Origin: Lineus longissimus
Taxonomy: Eukaryota > Nemertea > Pilidiophora > Heteronemertea > Lineidae
DNA length: 64,000 nt
NCBI RefSeq assembly: GCF_910592395.1
Contig: NC_088316.1
Coordinates: 15,934,001 to 15,998,000, forward strand
Direction: 5' to 3'
How positions within the stretch are numbered: position 1 is the stretch's first letter; each line of letters starts with the position of its first letter. Under the pieces are notes generated by a model that saw nothing but the letters and a program-made list of their open reading frames with translations, made no database searches and was not told the origin of the DNA. The position numbers were made by a program, and so were the translations under genes. Shown in pieces: positions 22,578-36,313 of this stretch.

Positions 22578-25500
22578 ATGGGTAACGTCCTGTCTTGTAC
22601 TGGTACTGCTCGTGCGGAATATGTTGTATATGTTAGAACTGGTGATAAGAAACGGGCAGGAACTGATGCGAATGTGAAGTTCCAAATGCATGATTCTGAC
22701 AACAGATCCACGCCTCCCCAAGACTTGGATGTCCTTTTCAAGGATGATTTCGAGAGGGGGGAAACCGATGTTTTCCCACTTAGAAACGTAAACAAGATCG
22801 GGCCGATTCAGGCGGTTGAATTCTGGAGAGACAATACTGGTGTGTCTCCAAATTGGTTTGTGGAAAAAATTGTTGTGGAGGACCGAAAGAGACACACGTT
22901 CTATTTTTTTCCTGTTCATCGTTGGATCAAGGAAGATCGTCATTACATCATTCAGCGCCTTGATACGTCTCTTCCCCAGTACGATGAACACAGTGAACAG
23001 AGACATTTGGAGCTGAAAGAAATGCAAGCATTGTATGAATATGAAGAGAAATTTCCTGGTGCTCCAGTTCAGGTAACTAAAATGTGCTAGGTCTTCATCC
23101 AGACCACTTTTAACAGTGGCCAGGGCTTGTGTAGAGGTTGGAAATATGACACTTAAGAAGTTGGCTAGAAGTTGTCGCTGTCCCTAAGTTGTTGTTTCTG
23201 TTCCAGATCAAAGAACTTCCAGAGGATGAATACTTTTCTGAAGATCATAAGGTAAGAAAAGATAAAACTTTTGAAAAGTTGTTTTATTTGAAACTCATGA
23301 TTGTAGTTCATGTAGTAAGAGAAATTAATCTTATTGGATTTTGGTAATAAAATAATCAATCAGTTCAGAAATTGTCAATTAGGTTTGACCTCTGGTAGAC
23401 ATAGCCAAGAAGACCTGGCCAGCTCAGCTGGCCTTCCAAGTCCATAGAGTGAGGAACTACATTTTTTAAAGATTTTCATGTTAGATATTCCAGAAAGAAT
23501 GTAGATTGCGCATAAACATTCTCAAATGTAAACTCATTTATGATTTTTCTCTAGGAAGAGATATGGGTATGGTATAGTTCTGTTTGCTTAAAGTATATTT
23601 AATTGCTTCTTAACATTTTCATTACACGTAGCTTCACCTCAGGATTTCCATTGGATTCTAACCAATTCAGTGGGAGAGGTAACGATAATATCATGATAGA
23701 ATTCTGAAAAGAAGAAAATCAACAAGGCTGATCATGGGAATAACCATAATGTACTTCACAATGACATAAATAGTCAGATTCCCAAACTTTGCACTTTTTA
23801 TAAGGGCATGGGTGATTCAAGGAGAACTCAAACAAGTGAAGTTTATATAGATACATCATATTGCAATATTTCTGCTTTACATGTAACAGTATGCTTGTCC
23901 AGTTTTGTGCGCGAGTCATGTTACACTTGAAAGTCTGATAATAGTGTAGTTCAATGTTTTGCTGTCGAAGTCAGTGTGCGCTATTGTTGACATGCCCGTC
24001 CCTCTGACTCTGTCATGTCTGTTGCAGTGTCTGCTTGTGCTATCTGTTGTGTTCACAGCCAAAGATGAAGAACCAAAACCCCAAATTTTGAGATAAACCA
24101 TTTTGAAGTGACTAAAGTCTGCACCGAAGAATCTGTGCAATATCCTCGCACTTTTTTGCTCTTCTACAAACAAAACAAAAAATTTTGTGCAGGTGGTGAC
24201 TGGTGGCTGTTGTAAAATGGTATTGCTTTCCATAATTGCTGGTTTTAGAAGCTTTTTAACAACAATTTTAACCTTGCAGAATGGTGGCCAAGTAGAAAGA
24301 AACTATCAAGGAAAGGACATTCCTAGTGTATGTCTTATATTCAATAGGTTTGGTTTGCATGTTGTTTGGTGGCTTGGTTGTGTATTTCTTATTGTTTTCC
24401 TCTCACTTATGATCATGAAATCTTGCTATTTTAAGAGAACAGATTGCTTGTATCAAAGCACACGTAGCTTTCGCCACCCATGCAAAAAACAAACATTCTG
24501 TTGACTGTGAATATGTAGATTCAGCTTCTGCCTGTTCCCTTGATAAAAGCCTTAGTTATAGGTTGTCCATTCCACTTTACCATGAAAAGGCATAATCTAT
24601 CAGCCGTATTATAGATAGGTTGCAGGTTTCGTGGTGTTTGGTTCCTTTTATTCCATTCTGGTCTTGGGAGGACAAAGTCACAACCAGAAGGTCAGAATGA
24701 GTCCACTTTGGGGTGTTTTGCCTCGTAAATGCTCAAGGTTGACAATGGTTTCAGTACGGCCATTGGAAAAGCCTTTTCCTTGTCAATTTTAATGAGTATG
24801 CATAAGGGCATTATACATACATGTACATCTTTATGCCTGTATAAATTGTGTTCCAATTCATATACATATATTTTTCTGGATCACATTCCCACCTTTTACT
24901 TTTGTACAATAGATAAGATAGTAATTTTTTTGACTTTTCTTTCAATTTCAAATTATTTATCTGTTCAGTCTTGCTCTATTTGGGTGATTCCATACGTGAG
25001 TGGAAGATTTATGGCAAGGTTGATCTCTATTGTATTTACCTTTCGCTACAACATGTAGGTCACTGGTCCCTTGAGAAAATTCGGCAAGTATTGTAAACAG
25101 CCAAGGAGCCAAATTTTGATATTTTGTGGCTGGCACAAAAGGTAGTCAGCTAGTGACAGAAAAAGGAATCATGATATAAAAACCAAACAATGCAATGATG
25201 CATCGATATATGAAAACTTAAGCATATTTCAGAATCAAACATTAAAGTTAGTGTTTGATGCTGGTGTAAGCAATGTTTCAAAAAATAGACTGAGATGGAA
25301 ATTCATGCAGCTACCCAGTACATGCACATGTAGATGTATAACCTGAATTACTGCATGCATAATGTATTGGCTGCCACTGCAATATAAACAATGATAAGTT
25401 ATCTTTTATTCATGACAAATGGTTTTTGTCAATCAAGCTTTATGTAGACATTGTCAAGTCAGGCATAATCTACCAGGAGTGGCTTTAATATTTGTCTTGT

Positions 25501-28500
25501 TTTTGGCATTTCAGTGGGACCTGACAAAACAGAAGACAAAGCTGATCATAGAGAAGAAACTGATTGAGCTCTCATCGTCTGGAGAGAGATGGTCGACATT
25601 GGATGACCTCCATAATCTGTATAAGAAATACAAAGACTTGGAAACGCCTGCAGTAAGTCAAGAAGAAAAGTCAGAAAGGAAGTAACAAAATGAAAAGGGA
25701 ATGATTATACTTCATGATTAATAGCTCTGGTGAGACCTTGCTGGAGTTTTCCCACATCCTTGTTCGAGCAACGGACCAGATGTTTGATCAAATCCAGATC
25801 TTAGATGTTTGATCAAATCCTTTGATTGAGGAATGAGGACTTACATCCTTAACATACTAGACCTCTGCTACAACCTTTTTCCCAAAAATACTAGTAAGCA
25901 TCAACTGAGTCAATCACTTCTCAATACTTCAATGCCAATGGCCATTTCCATTGATAATAAGAGTTTTCCAAAAAATGGTTCCCTCAAAAATACAAAATTC
26001 CATTGCAGGGCATCCACCAATGGAGCAATGATACCAGATTTGGAGCTCAGAGGCTTTGTGGGACGAATCCTGTTCTTATCAAACTCTGCAAGAAGATTCC
26101 TGAGAAGTAAGTAAGCTGTGTAGTGGTAAAAATATCAGAGTAATATTCATACTCTGATTTTGAGTCATAATTCTGTTTTTGCCAAAACTTGGCAGAAGAT
26201 TCAAGTCAAAGGGGCAGTAGCTTTGGAAATTTTTGCTCTGTAGTTATTGGCTTTGAATATTGGTGCTCGGGCTCCTTTGATATGTGAAAATTGTAAGCTA
26301 ATTGTCTTCTTTTGAGTTCTTCTGATGCGATGCCGTAACATTGATTCTGTTACTCCAGCTTCGATGTCTCGGCAGACTCCCTGAAGCTGTTCCTGGAAGG
26401 ATGGTCTTTGGAGCAAATCATAGAAGCGAGGAGGTTGTTCATTGTCGACCTTAAGATTCTGGAGGGAATTCCACACAAAGATAACACAGTGGTGAGTAAT
26501 AAAAATGTCTAGAAAAATAACCAAAAACGTAGGCTGGGGCGAGGCCTCAGGACTAGTGACTCAAGTCAACCCTTTTGCTTTGAGTAAAGGGAATAGCGTG
26601 TCATGTCCCCATCACATGCGGTTCCCGTCAGTTTTTCTGAATCACCCTGTACAGTGTAAGTCATGACTTGCTCATTTGAGCTTGTCCTCAATTCTCCAGG
26701 TGTAAACAAGGCCATTTATGTGTACATGTTTCAGATAGTTATACTGTCCTCTGTTCAACACATTCTATTGACCCCATACATAAAATAGAGTCTTCCTTAA
26801 GTGTGTCAGTAAACATGACCCAAATAGAATATGAATCTTTTTTGTGTAAATTTACTGTTTGTCATGAGTTCATCTTAAAACAATTCCAGACCATTTGGTT
26901 TCGCCTACATTTTTATGTTGGGTTGTTGAAAGTGTCCACATACATGTAGTTGACAAGTTTACTAAAGAATTCCCTAGAGTACAATGCATGCTCAGATAGA
27001 GATATTGGACTGTCTCAAACTAGGTCTGTCGCAAAGCACTTAACAACATCTGTCCTGATCAGACTTCCTGACTGTTCCTGACGGTACTAATCCCAACTAT
27101 CGGGGTCAAATATAACATCAATATCATGACAGTTTGAGACCCTTATAGATATGACTAGGCACCATTGCTATTATATATCTCAACAGAGGTGCCCTAGGGT
27201 GCCATTCCCGGTAGAGCCCATTTTCTGCATAGGTAGCTGTAAATTTCAGCCTTGTAGCAGTCCATTGAGCCTCCCAGATCTGTGACCAAATCTGATGAGT
27301 ATTCATACATCTCTCCTCAATGTAATACAAATGATTGTTAATGGTGACATTAATTTTGCTGTCTTTGGTTTCAGCTCTGTGCTCCGTTAGCCCTCTTCTT
27401 CCTGACAATGGACAAAACACTGCGCCCGATTTCAATACAGCTCTTTCAGAAGAGTGGGCCTGATAATCCAGTAAGTCATTCAGGCCGTAGAGGCAGTGTA
27501 GACGATGTCATCTCAGAAGAAGATACCATATTCGATGTCAAATTGACATCATTATTTACATCATTGACCCACATTGCACACTTTATTTGATGAGCTTGTG
27601 TGTTGAACTAACTGCTGGGTCGGATGTGCTTCTAAAGAGCTTGAGCCTTTCCGTTATTTCAAAAGCTCTGATAGACCCAGTTACTAGGTCTGTGCTTTTT
27701 CCAATGCAAGTTGAAATGAATTTTAACCTTCTCTATCTTATTCTTCTTCAATTGATTTTCTCTATTTCAAGGTATTTACCCCATCCGACCCACCATACAC
27801 CTGGTTGATTGCCAAGATGTGGTACAACAACGCAGATGCTGTCTACCACCAGGCACTCACACACTTAGGTAAGTCACACTTACTAGTATCTTCATCGTCA
27901 GCAGTTAACATTTGCTGCACTATGAGACTTGTCCCTTTTTGTTCAAGGCTCGACCACAGTGCTACTCAGTGGTCAAATATCACATTTTCATCACTGTCAA
28001 ACTTCCCGCCCAGAACTTTTCAAGTGTTGGGTGAAAGGGGTAGAATAGAAAATCCTTCTTCGTCTCGGTATAGTCAGTAACTACAGATGGTGTTTATCTA
28101 TTTAATTCTGGTAGGTTTCACCCACCTTCTCATGGAGGGCGTGGATATTTGTACACATCGACATTTGTCTCCGTCCCATCCGATGTTCAAACTGCTGGCC
28201 CCACACTTCCTCTACCTGCTTGCCATTAATACGTAAGTATAAAGTCTTTGCATTCATCATGGGCATTTGTTAGCCACTGTACTTTAGATCAGAATATTTT
28301 CTGTGGATATGTGCATGGATACTCAGCTGGTGTCCCTTTAACGCATGCCTGCCCTGGCACAAACTGACGAATTATGCATGTTTGTCGGTTTATTTCAAAT
28401 GAAATTTGTCCATTTCAATCTTCAATTCTGAACCAGTTAGAATTGATATCTCATCAAAGTGTAGCAGGGATATTCATTATGTGCGTACTAAATCCTTGTT

Positions 28501-30534
28501 GTATGTTTTTTTGCATTATAGGAGGGGTCTTGAAACCCTGATAAGTCCAGACGGTTGGGTGGACAAAACCATGACTGTTGGGAGACAAGGCTTGCTAAAA
28601 CTGATAGCCAAAGGGTAAGCATTGTGATCTTGTTTCAAATAAACTATATCTTTATCACCACAACATGGTGTCACATTTACTCATAGTTTTCTGTATCAAT
28701 TTGATATTAATTTCTGTTGTCGCTTTAGATGCAGTGAATGGAGAATGGATGTGAATGGTGATTTTTATAAGGAGCTGGAGAGTAGAGGTGTAAGTTTACA
28801 TTTATTGTTGATTTATTTGAACATTCCTGCAGCTAATTGTTTTAAAATGATATTTTGGTGCGATTGGATGTTTCAGATAGTAAATGACTCTGAAATAGTC
28901 CATGAAATAATAACTTTAAAATTTATAACATCAAAATATGTAACCTGTACTTAAACAAACAGTCTAGGACTAAGTACAATGTACCATTTTCGGACAATAG
29001 GGGGCTTTCGTAAGATAACTCAGCTCCTGTTCCGTGACTGTTATCCTTATAACTTCTTTATTTTTTTATGTGTTGTATTATATTTTAGGTACACAACCCA
29101 ACAGTACTAGCCAACTACCACTACAGAGATGATGCAAGTCTACTTCATATCGCAATATCAAACTATGTCAGGAAGATTGTTAAACTGTACTACGGTGCCG
29201 GTAAGTTATAAAAACAAAAACTCATGACAATGCTCGAAACTTAAGGGAAAATATCTAAAATTGAATCAGCTGGAACCATCCGTCATTCAGTGCATACCGG
29301 TACAATTCATGTATTGAGTTTGAGAAAGACTAAAATCAACTAACCCCACCATCTTTTCACGTTGGCCATTGCAAATTTAAACAAATCCTTTCCGTTTCAG
29401 ACGAAACAGCCACAGCAGAAGAGAAAATTGTCGAGGATACTGAGTTGCAGGCCTGGGGTGCGGAACTAGCCAGAGATAAAAAGGCAGGAGGCGCTGGAAT
29501 AAAGGTAGTTCTCTCTCAGATTCAACATACCATTATTGCTCTGTCTGACGACAATTCGGACATCCAATGTGGTACTGCCTCTCATCATTTCATTTTTCCT
29601 ACAGGGCGTCCCAGGTAATGGCAAATTCCGTAAACCAGAGCAGCTGATCCAGGTGTTCACGGGCATCATCTTTACCTGTAGCGTCTCCCATGCTGCCGCC
29701 AACTTCTCACAGTACGACGAGTATGCGTTCCAGCCTAATTACCCAGCATTCTTGTATGGAGCACCGCCAAAGACAAAGGTGAGTTTTGATTCATTTAGAT
29801 TTGATATGTATCTGACTGTTAGATCTCATCAAAATATGGACAGTTACACAACTGCTGCAGATTTTCTCAAAACGTGACTGATGTGAAAATGTAGAACATC
29901 ATATTTTACACCGCATAAAATGAGATCTCCGGTATCTGAGTGAAGTCAGGTATGCCAGCAGAAATGCTTTAGTCTTCTCTTTTTCTGGCACTGATCATAT
30001 TTTGTTGTGTGACATTGCCAGAGCAATTCAAACGATGTCCATAGCTGATGAAGCTACGCCCACTCTCAATATCTTTTCTGTCCTCATCTCTTCTAGGCTC
30101 CTAAACTGGAGGAGGACATCATCAAGATACTACCTGACAAGGCCCACACTTTAGACATCATGATCGTGACCAAACTGCTCAGTACAAGAGGCACCAACCC
30201 ATTGGGTGACTTTGAGGTCATGTACATGTATGATCCTAAAGCGCTGAGGATTGTTGACGAGTAAGTAAATAACTCATATCTCTATCTGCACAAACTTCAT
30301 GCAGCTAAGACTCAACTTGTCAGTCATTGCTTTGAGACATTGAATTTACAGAAAAATACTAGTAAGACTTTGTTTTTTTCATGGAAATAATCCTTGTTTA
30401 CATGTAATTCTTGTTTCAGCTTTAAGGAAGAACTGAAGAAAGTGAGTCAGACAATAAAACAAAGGAATCAAGACCGCCAGTTCGGGTACTGCATTTTAGA
30501 TCCCAGTAAAGTGCCCAATTCCATCAGCATTTGA
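22578..30534 (+). CDS. PLAT-domain lipoxygenase, predicted R-specific
   Basis: This is a non-heme iron dioxygenase of polyunsaturated fatty acids. Sixteen exons join in phase: 22578-23072, 23207-23251, 24280-24327, 25515-25652, 26009-26106, 26359-26491, 27375-27470, 27772-27868, 28115-28232, 28522-28614, 28729-28789, 29089-29200, 29401-29504, 29605-29778, 30097-30260, 30420-30534. The product is 696 aa, normal for the family. Residues about 12-125 form the PLAT/LH2 membrane-binding domain. Iron ligands are visible: two His in LTHLGFTHLL, His and Asn in [10 protein letters not shown], and the C-terminal Ile of KVPNSI. At the Coffa-Brash position the sequence is NTRGLETLI, that is Gly, the residue typical of R-lipoxygenases. 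The N-terminus MGNVLSC fits N-myristoylation at Gly2 with a neighbouring palmitoylatable Cys. The positional specificity cannot be told from sequence alone. Confidence 0.94.
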
Positions 30535-32834
30535 GTGTTGCCATGGCAACAGTATTATTTGTACTGTATGTCTTCGTTTTGAAGCCAAAGTTTTGTTGTG
30601 GAGGACTGGAGTGTCCTCTGATGGATTTCTGGAAATGTGTGGAACTGAAAGGACGTGAAGTTCTAAATCTTGAAATCGTGCTCACATCAAAATATTGTTA
30701 TTGAAAAGATTTTATACTGCCAGCTCAAACTGATTGATGCAGTGGTGCATTGCGCATTATTCCTAGATCACAAATCTAAATTAGAAACTATACATCTGTT
30801 TAGCTGCTCTGAGACATGAACATCATAGGCGTATTCAAAACCCCATTCTTGGTTGAATAGTAGTACCTGTTTTTTGGGGGGAATGGTCAGCAGAACAGAG
30901 CCAATAATGGTACCTGAAATTGGCAGAGTTTCTTGCTTGTCTTATAATGCTTTCTGCGGCTACAGTTTTGATGAGAAGAAGTTTTTACTTGGGGTTGAGT
31001 GATAATAACAGAATTAGTGTACAAATTATTATTGATATATTATATTATTTAGTTCAAATCAGTTATGCTTTACATGTAAGAAATAGGGAAATAATGTGAC
31101 AAAATGTATAAACTTATAAAATAATACAATGCTTATCATTTGTATATTTCTTGGTCTTTTACTAATGCACTTTTGTATTGTAGCATGTATGTTCTATTAA
31201 TTTGCATTTCTTTGTATAGTTTCTGTAGGATAGTTCTTCATATGTGCCATGAGTCGAGATTTAGGTCTTTAGATTGAACCTATCGAGTTACCGTTTAACC
31301 CCTTTAATTGAATATCATTTATGTTTTATCACAAGTTAGAGTTGTTTATATTTACAGCATGTATGTAATAGTTATGAAGTGCAATGTAAACAGCTATCAT
31401 TATGGAAAATGGATGTTGTTTGGGGTCTATAAACTTATGCAAGTAAATGTACATGTATCAGCAGGTATCTTATATCCTCCCCTCAAGGAGAGGCAAGCAT
31501 TACCACAGTTCTTGACGAGTCCTCCATTTGCTATGTTCTCATACAGAAATAAAAGTATAGTAGGGGTAAGGGAATATGGAACATATTGATACTTGAATAG
31601 GCAATTGTGTGAAATAACTATGATGGTGATTCCGTCCCCTCTTTGGATTGCGAGATACTTTTTACAAATTTTCATTCTGCCCATATACAACTGTCCATTC
31701 CATTTGTATAATTCTATATGTGCTCCGGTTTACCTACTTTTTATACACCTTTATGATTTTTGTCCATATCAAAATGTGTATATATTGTACAAGTGCAGTT
31801 CCAAAACATATCAGGCTACACAATAGCTTACTACTCAGTACATATAGAATTGAAAATTCTTAGGTTCAGATTTTAAATGAACTGTCCTTGCTTTAGATGT
31901 AAATGTAGTAAAATCATGATTACATGAATATTGATTCTTGCCAGCAGTTGGCTTCAATGAATAAATTTGTATACATCTAAAACGAGTTGTTTTCACCTAT
32001 GTTCCTGGGGCTCGTTGTCTTTCCTGAAGGATGTAACTCTACATGCATACATACATGTTCATGTCTCGACCAGAACTTAATTCATTGATACCATCTCCTC
32101 AGTGCACTCCCTTATACACCTTGTGCACCACCGCAAACTGGCATTTCTGGAGTATATACTACAAAAAAATAACCAGCCAAATATTATGCCCTGTATCAAC
32201 AGACACATGGCAGGACACGCGCAGGCTGACAGCGAATGTCCTTCCTGCATTCCACCCAGTGGCTGCTAGATGGAGGACTGCCGACACCTAGCCAAATTGA
32301 GGAGCAGCCCAGGATAGGGTTGGCTGGAGGAAGCTTGTGGTTGCCTGCTGCGCAGTCGACTGATAATGATGACTGTGCCCACCAGGACTTGACTCACAGG
32401 GAAGGTATCGACTGGCATTTCAACCTGTTGAGTGATAGGTTACCGTTATCAATTGCCGTAATGTGTAATCTTTTATAAAAGAAATAAATCAACTGAAAGA
32501 TGTTCATAGATGTCGAGATTTTTATTTCTAAAATATCTTAATAATGCACCAGGCACCACATATTACTAACAGTATTTAAATGCATAGAAAAATACCTCGT
32601 AAAAAGAGCCAGCCTTGAAATATATCTCAAAAGGGTATGCTAGAGAGGTCAGAGGCACTACAGTGATTAGGAACAAGCTGCCCATGTACTTAACTTTACT
32701 TCTATTCCAAAACTAGCTTTAATAATTCTAGGTTCGAAATTATTTTTCCAAATAAACACACACTGTGCTGACATAATCTGTAAGTCCTCGCTAACTTCTT
32801 AGCTAATGAAATAGAAGTCCTAATGTTATGGACG
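30535..32834. other. Lipoxygenase 3' region and convergent intergenic spacer
   Basis: The AT-rich 3' flank of the lipoxygenase contains several AATAAA-like sites, for example aataaa near 31960, so a long 3'UTR is likely. The stretch 32.2-32.45 kb is more GC-rich and has an open plus frame (32236-32478) with no recognisable domain. It could be a decayed repeat. The next gene is convergent on the minus strand. Confidence 0.45.
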
Positions 32835-35800
32835 TCAGGGAGAATTCTGCTGTTTATTTGTGTCTCTTTCATGTAACGGTTTCATGAGCCTCTCCCAGAC
32901 GTCTTCAGGATCATCACTAAGTTTTGGCAAGGACCCAATCATCTCTCCAAAGATGGCTAACGAGTCCTGCAAAATAAGATAACACTTTTATTTGACTATA
33001 GATAAAGTCTATAGGTTTATGATGATATACATAGGGGGTTATTTTTGTGGGGAGGGGGATTGCAGTTTCCTAACTGGCTACAAGACAGTGGCTAGTAGAG
33101 AATACAGGAAATCTTATTGGAAAGGAATTTAGGATTAGCTATAATAAATACCTTGGCACACAGTGATTCATATCGTTCATCCACCATTTTTCCACGAGCA
33201 ATGGCTGTCTTATGCTTTAGGTACTCGTCTTGTTTACATTGTGCTATTTGATGCCTGGAATATGAAAGGATAAAATGAAACTGAGAGGACTCTAACCATA
33301 GGAATACTATTATTATGGTCAAGCTCTTGCTTCCCATGCAACTTCATCCATTGCAGAATCAACAGGGACTCATTGGCCCAAATCCCATTGTTCAAATACA
33401 GAGCAACTGTGAGAGACTTGCAAGCAATTTCTACGAGGTTGCAAAACATGAAGTTTAGTGCTAGCCTTTATTCATTCTTGCCAATACTAAAACCACTTTT
33501 CTTTTTTACTGAAATACATGTACAGTGGAACCCCGGTAACACGACCTCCCAAGGGACTAAGCCGAAGTGGTCGTGTTACCGGGGTGGTCGCGTTAGTGAA
33601 TTTAAGAATCATAAGTAGGTTTTCCCGCCAAAACATCGTCCTAGCAGATATGCTGTGTGTACATTGACATGCATTAATGACTACGCCACCGGGTGATTCG
33701 ATAATTTGTGTGTATATCACGAATAAAAAATCATTTTCTTGAGTGTTTTGCGTTTAATTTACAACTTATGTAAATGAGTAAATAAACTGACGAGAGCTAA
33801 TTAGACCAAACATTACATTAAAACTTGAGCATGCTAATTAGAGCAAGCATGTCATTCACACCATCGGCAGCTGCCCTTCTTGATGTCAAGCTAATATTCC
33901 CGCTAACATTGAGAGAGGTGATGTGAGAAGATGTTGAGAATTATTCCTGATGTCTTCCTGCTTTAACTTCAGCCAATTTGAACTGGTACTGATTAAATCA
34001 TCTTTTTAAAAACGTATTTTATCAATATTACGACGTAGTAAGCATTCTTTACTTTGAGTATCGGTACTCTTACTAATCAACATAATTTATTTGTCCTAAA
34101 AACTACGTGTGCATGCCTCTTGACATCATTTAATACTAAATGATGAAAAACAAACCGTGAGTCGAAAAGAAAGTTTATTCTTCATTTTATTTGCGCTTAC
34201 ATTTGATCAAACTCACTTACACATCATTTATTTTCATATGGATTCCCATGGTCATTGTGTTCGAGGTGCTAACTATCAACACGGATTTGCGAGAAGGTGC
34301 CAATTGATACGATGCGGTCATGGTTGATTACGGCAATTAGGCCTCATGGTCGCGTTAGCGGGGTTAATTTGCAGTTTGGGACCGACCAAGCTGGTGGTCG
34401 CGGTCTGGGTACCGGGGTGGTCGTGTTAGCGAGGGCCAGTTAATGAGAATTAGAGAGAAAACCATTCGGGACCGGAGAATTTTGGTCGTGTTCGCGGGGT
34501 GGTCGCGTTACTGAGGTGGTCGCCGACCGGGGTTCCACTGTACCAACCTGCAGTCTCTGCACTTTTTAGGTGAATGGACTTCAGTTGATGCCACCTGTCA
34601 ATAGAAAGTTCAGAGTAGGAACATACTGATGGAATGAAAAAACAATTTTTTTTTGGCTGTCATAATTTACGAAATAAAGTTGCTTGAGAAAGGGTGAATA
34701 TGAGAGCTCATCACCCAGGTGAATAATAATCTTAGAAATCCAGCGGATGTACTTACTTGTTTCATTCTGTCGATCAGATTCTGTATTTTCAACCTGGATA
34801 CAGTTCCCTCTGATACACCGTAATTCTCAACTAAAATTTGATCATGAGCAGATGGTACTGATTTTTGTTGATAAGTATCTTTGAAATCACCTGAAAAATA
34901 AATAAATAATTATTTATAAGATATATCTCTCAGGGGCATTGAGATGACTGCACTAAGTTTCCCAAATCCCTGAACTGAAAAATGCATGAAACCTACCTCT
35001 TTCATTATTCTTTATGACTTCAAGTTTCTTCCGGCAGTAGCTGATAAGCTGTTTCTCCCCTAGAAAGACAGAAATGTTAACAGGTTTGTACCATTGAAAG
35101 CCTCTGTTGATTCAATTTTGAAAAGTGATCTCGAATTTGAAATAACAATTGTGTGAAAATGCTCTGAACATAACTTTCAACAATGCCACTGTGTAGACCT
35201 GATATACAAACGACTGATATGCAAATATATCACTTCGAAGTTTCGTCAAATTTATCTGCATAATAACAGTCAAATATTCCACAAATACTTCTTGATTTTG
35301 GTTTCTGTGGAGATGGGGATGCCAGTTTCTCCTGTTGAACACTGCCATAAACCATGTGTTCATATCTTCCCTCAAGAAACTTGGCCTCTGCCGCCCTTGC
35401 CTCCTCTTCAGTCTCACTGTCGTCAGAAGTCTGAAAAGATTTGGAGACAAATGATACAGCACAGTATTCTTAAAACTCAATCCGATTTGTCTTGAAAAGT
35501 GATTTTTTTCGTTTGGAAATTAATTTTGAAAAAGTATGAATTACATGGACACTTCAATGAACTTACTGTTTGAGTCAAAGACAGTTCAGTTTCTTCATCT
35601 GACTTGATATCTTCAAATGTATCAGAATAAGATGGCCTCTCAGAGGAGGATTCAAAGCTGGTGTATCGAGAACCAGAGAGAGACGTTCGCTCAATGCTGT
35701 CTGTGCTGTAGCGGTATCTGGTGAGAGTTTTCCTGAAATAAAGTGTGACAATTATAAGACAACACAAAGTAACTGGCTTGAAGCATACACTCACTCAGTA

Positions 35801-36306
35801 ACAAGTGGAAACAGGATAGATGCAAAAATACAGAGCATATGCATACATGGAAAACAGCCTTTGGCAATATAAATTTGAAGATGTTGGCTAAAAGGAAAAG
35901 CATACACCAACACTACTCAAAACAACAGCCATGGTAAGACATTTTTTTTAAGGAGAAGAAACTTCAGACACACACCTAAATGGAGAAAAGTTTTTATTTA
36001 ATGTAGAATTACCTGAGAAAAATCAAGTACAAACCTTGGTGTTTCAACTACGGTAGACTGGCTATCAAAGTAGGACTGTCTACTGTCACTCAGTGTGGAT
36101 TCGAAGGTGTCCGAATACTTCCGACTGTCTTGAGTAACAGTTTCTGTCACAAATGTATCGGTGGAATAACTTTTTTGTTGTGATGAAGCGTCACTGATGT
36201 CATGACTTCCTTCGAATGTGTCAGTGCCATAGGTGTACTGATCTGTTGGTGTAGTTGACACAAAGGTGTCAGCCTCATAGTTGTAACTTTCACTTGGTTC
36301 ACTCAT
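32835..36306 (-). CDS. C8orf48-like protein of unknown function
   Basis: Eight exons join in phase: 36313-36035 (ATG at 36306), 35732-35567, 35430-35289, 35059-34997, 34890-34757, 34594-34548, 33254-33152, 32966-32835; about 352 aa from this ATG. The exon starting 36313 has a spliced acceptor, so a further 5' exon, perhaps non-coding, lies upstream. The first third is Ser/Thr/Tyr-rich with a recurring Tyr-x(0-3)-Asp-Thr-Phe motif (EADTF, GTDTFE, STDTF, SDTFE, YSDTFED). The C-terminal half has KKCRDCRHQ, AQCKQDEYLKHK and GSLPKLSDDPEDVWERL. These resemble the conserved end of vertebrate C8orf48 as I remember it, including the Cys-x2-Cys and the LSDDP-x-x-W element. The family name is a moderate-confidence call; no biochemical role is known to me. 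Confidence 0.7.
33523..34540. mobile_element. Tc1/mariner- or pogo-like non-autonomous DNA transposon, TA target site
   Basis: Terminal inverted repeats CAGTGGAACCCCGG at the left and CCGGGGTTCCACTG at the right bound an element of 1018 bp, flanked on both sides by TA (33521-33522 and 34541-34542). Inside each end are further ggtcgcgtta / ggtcgtgtta subterminal repeats. No transposase frame is visible, so it is non-autonomous. It fills most of the 1293-nt intron between 34548 and 33254 of the C8orf48-like gene. Confidence 0.85.
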
Positions 36307-36313
36307 ACTTGGC

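Noticed and set aside
24310-24510. Hydrophobic plus-strand frame after lipoxygenase exon 3 as a membrane segment
   Set aside because: It lies behind a good donor (gtatgt at 24328) and breaks the lipoxygenase alignment; it is intron.
32236-32478. 81-codon plus-strand open frame after the lipoxygenase
   Set aside because: No domain or splice signals; most likely 3' flank or a decayed repeat.
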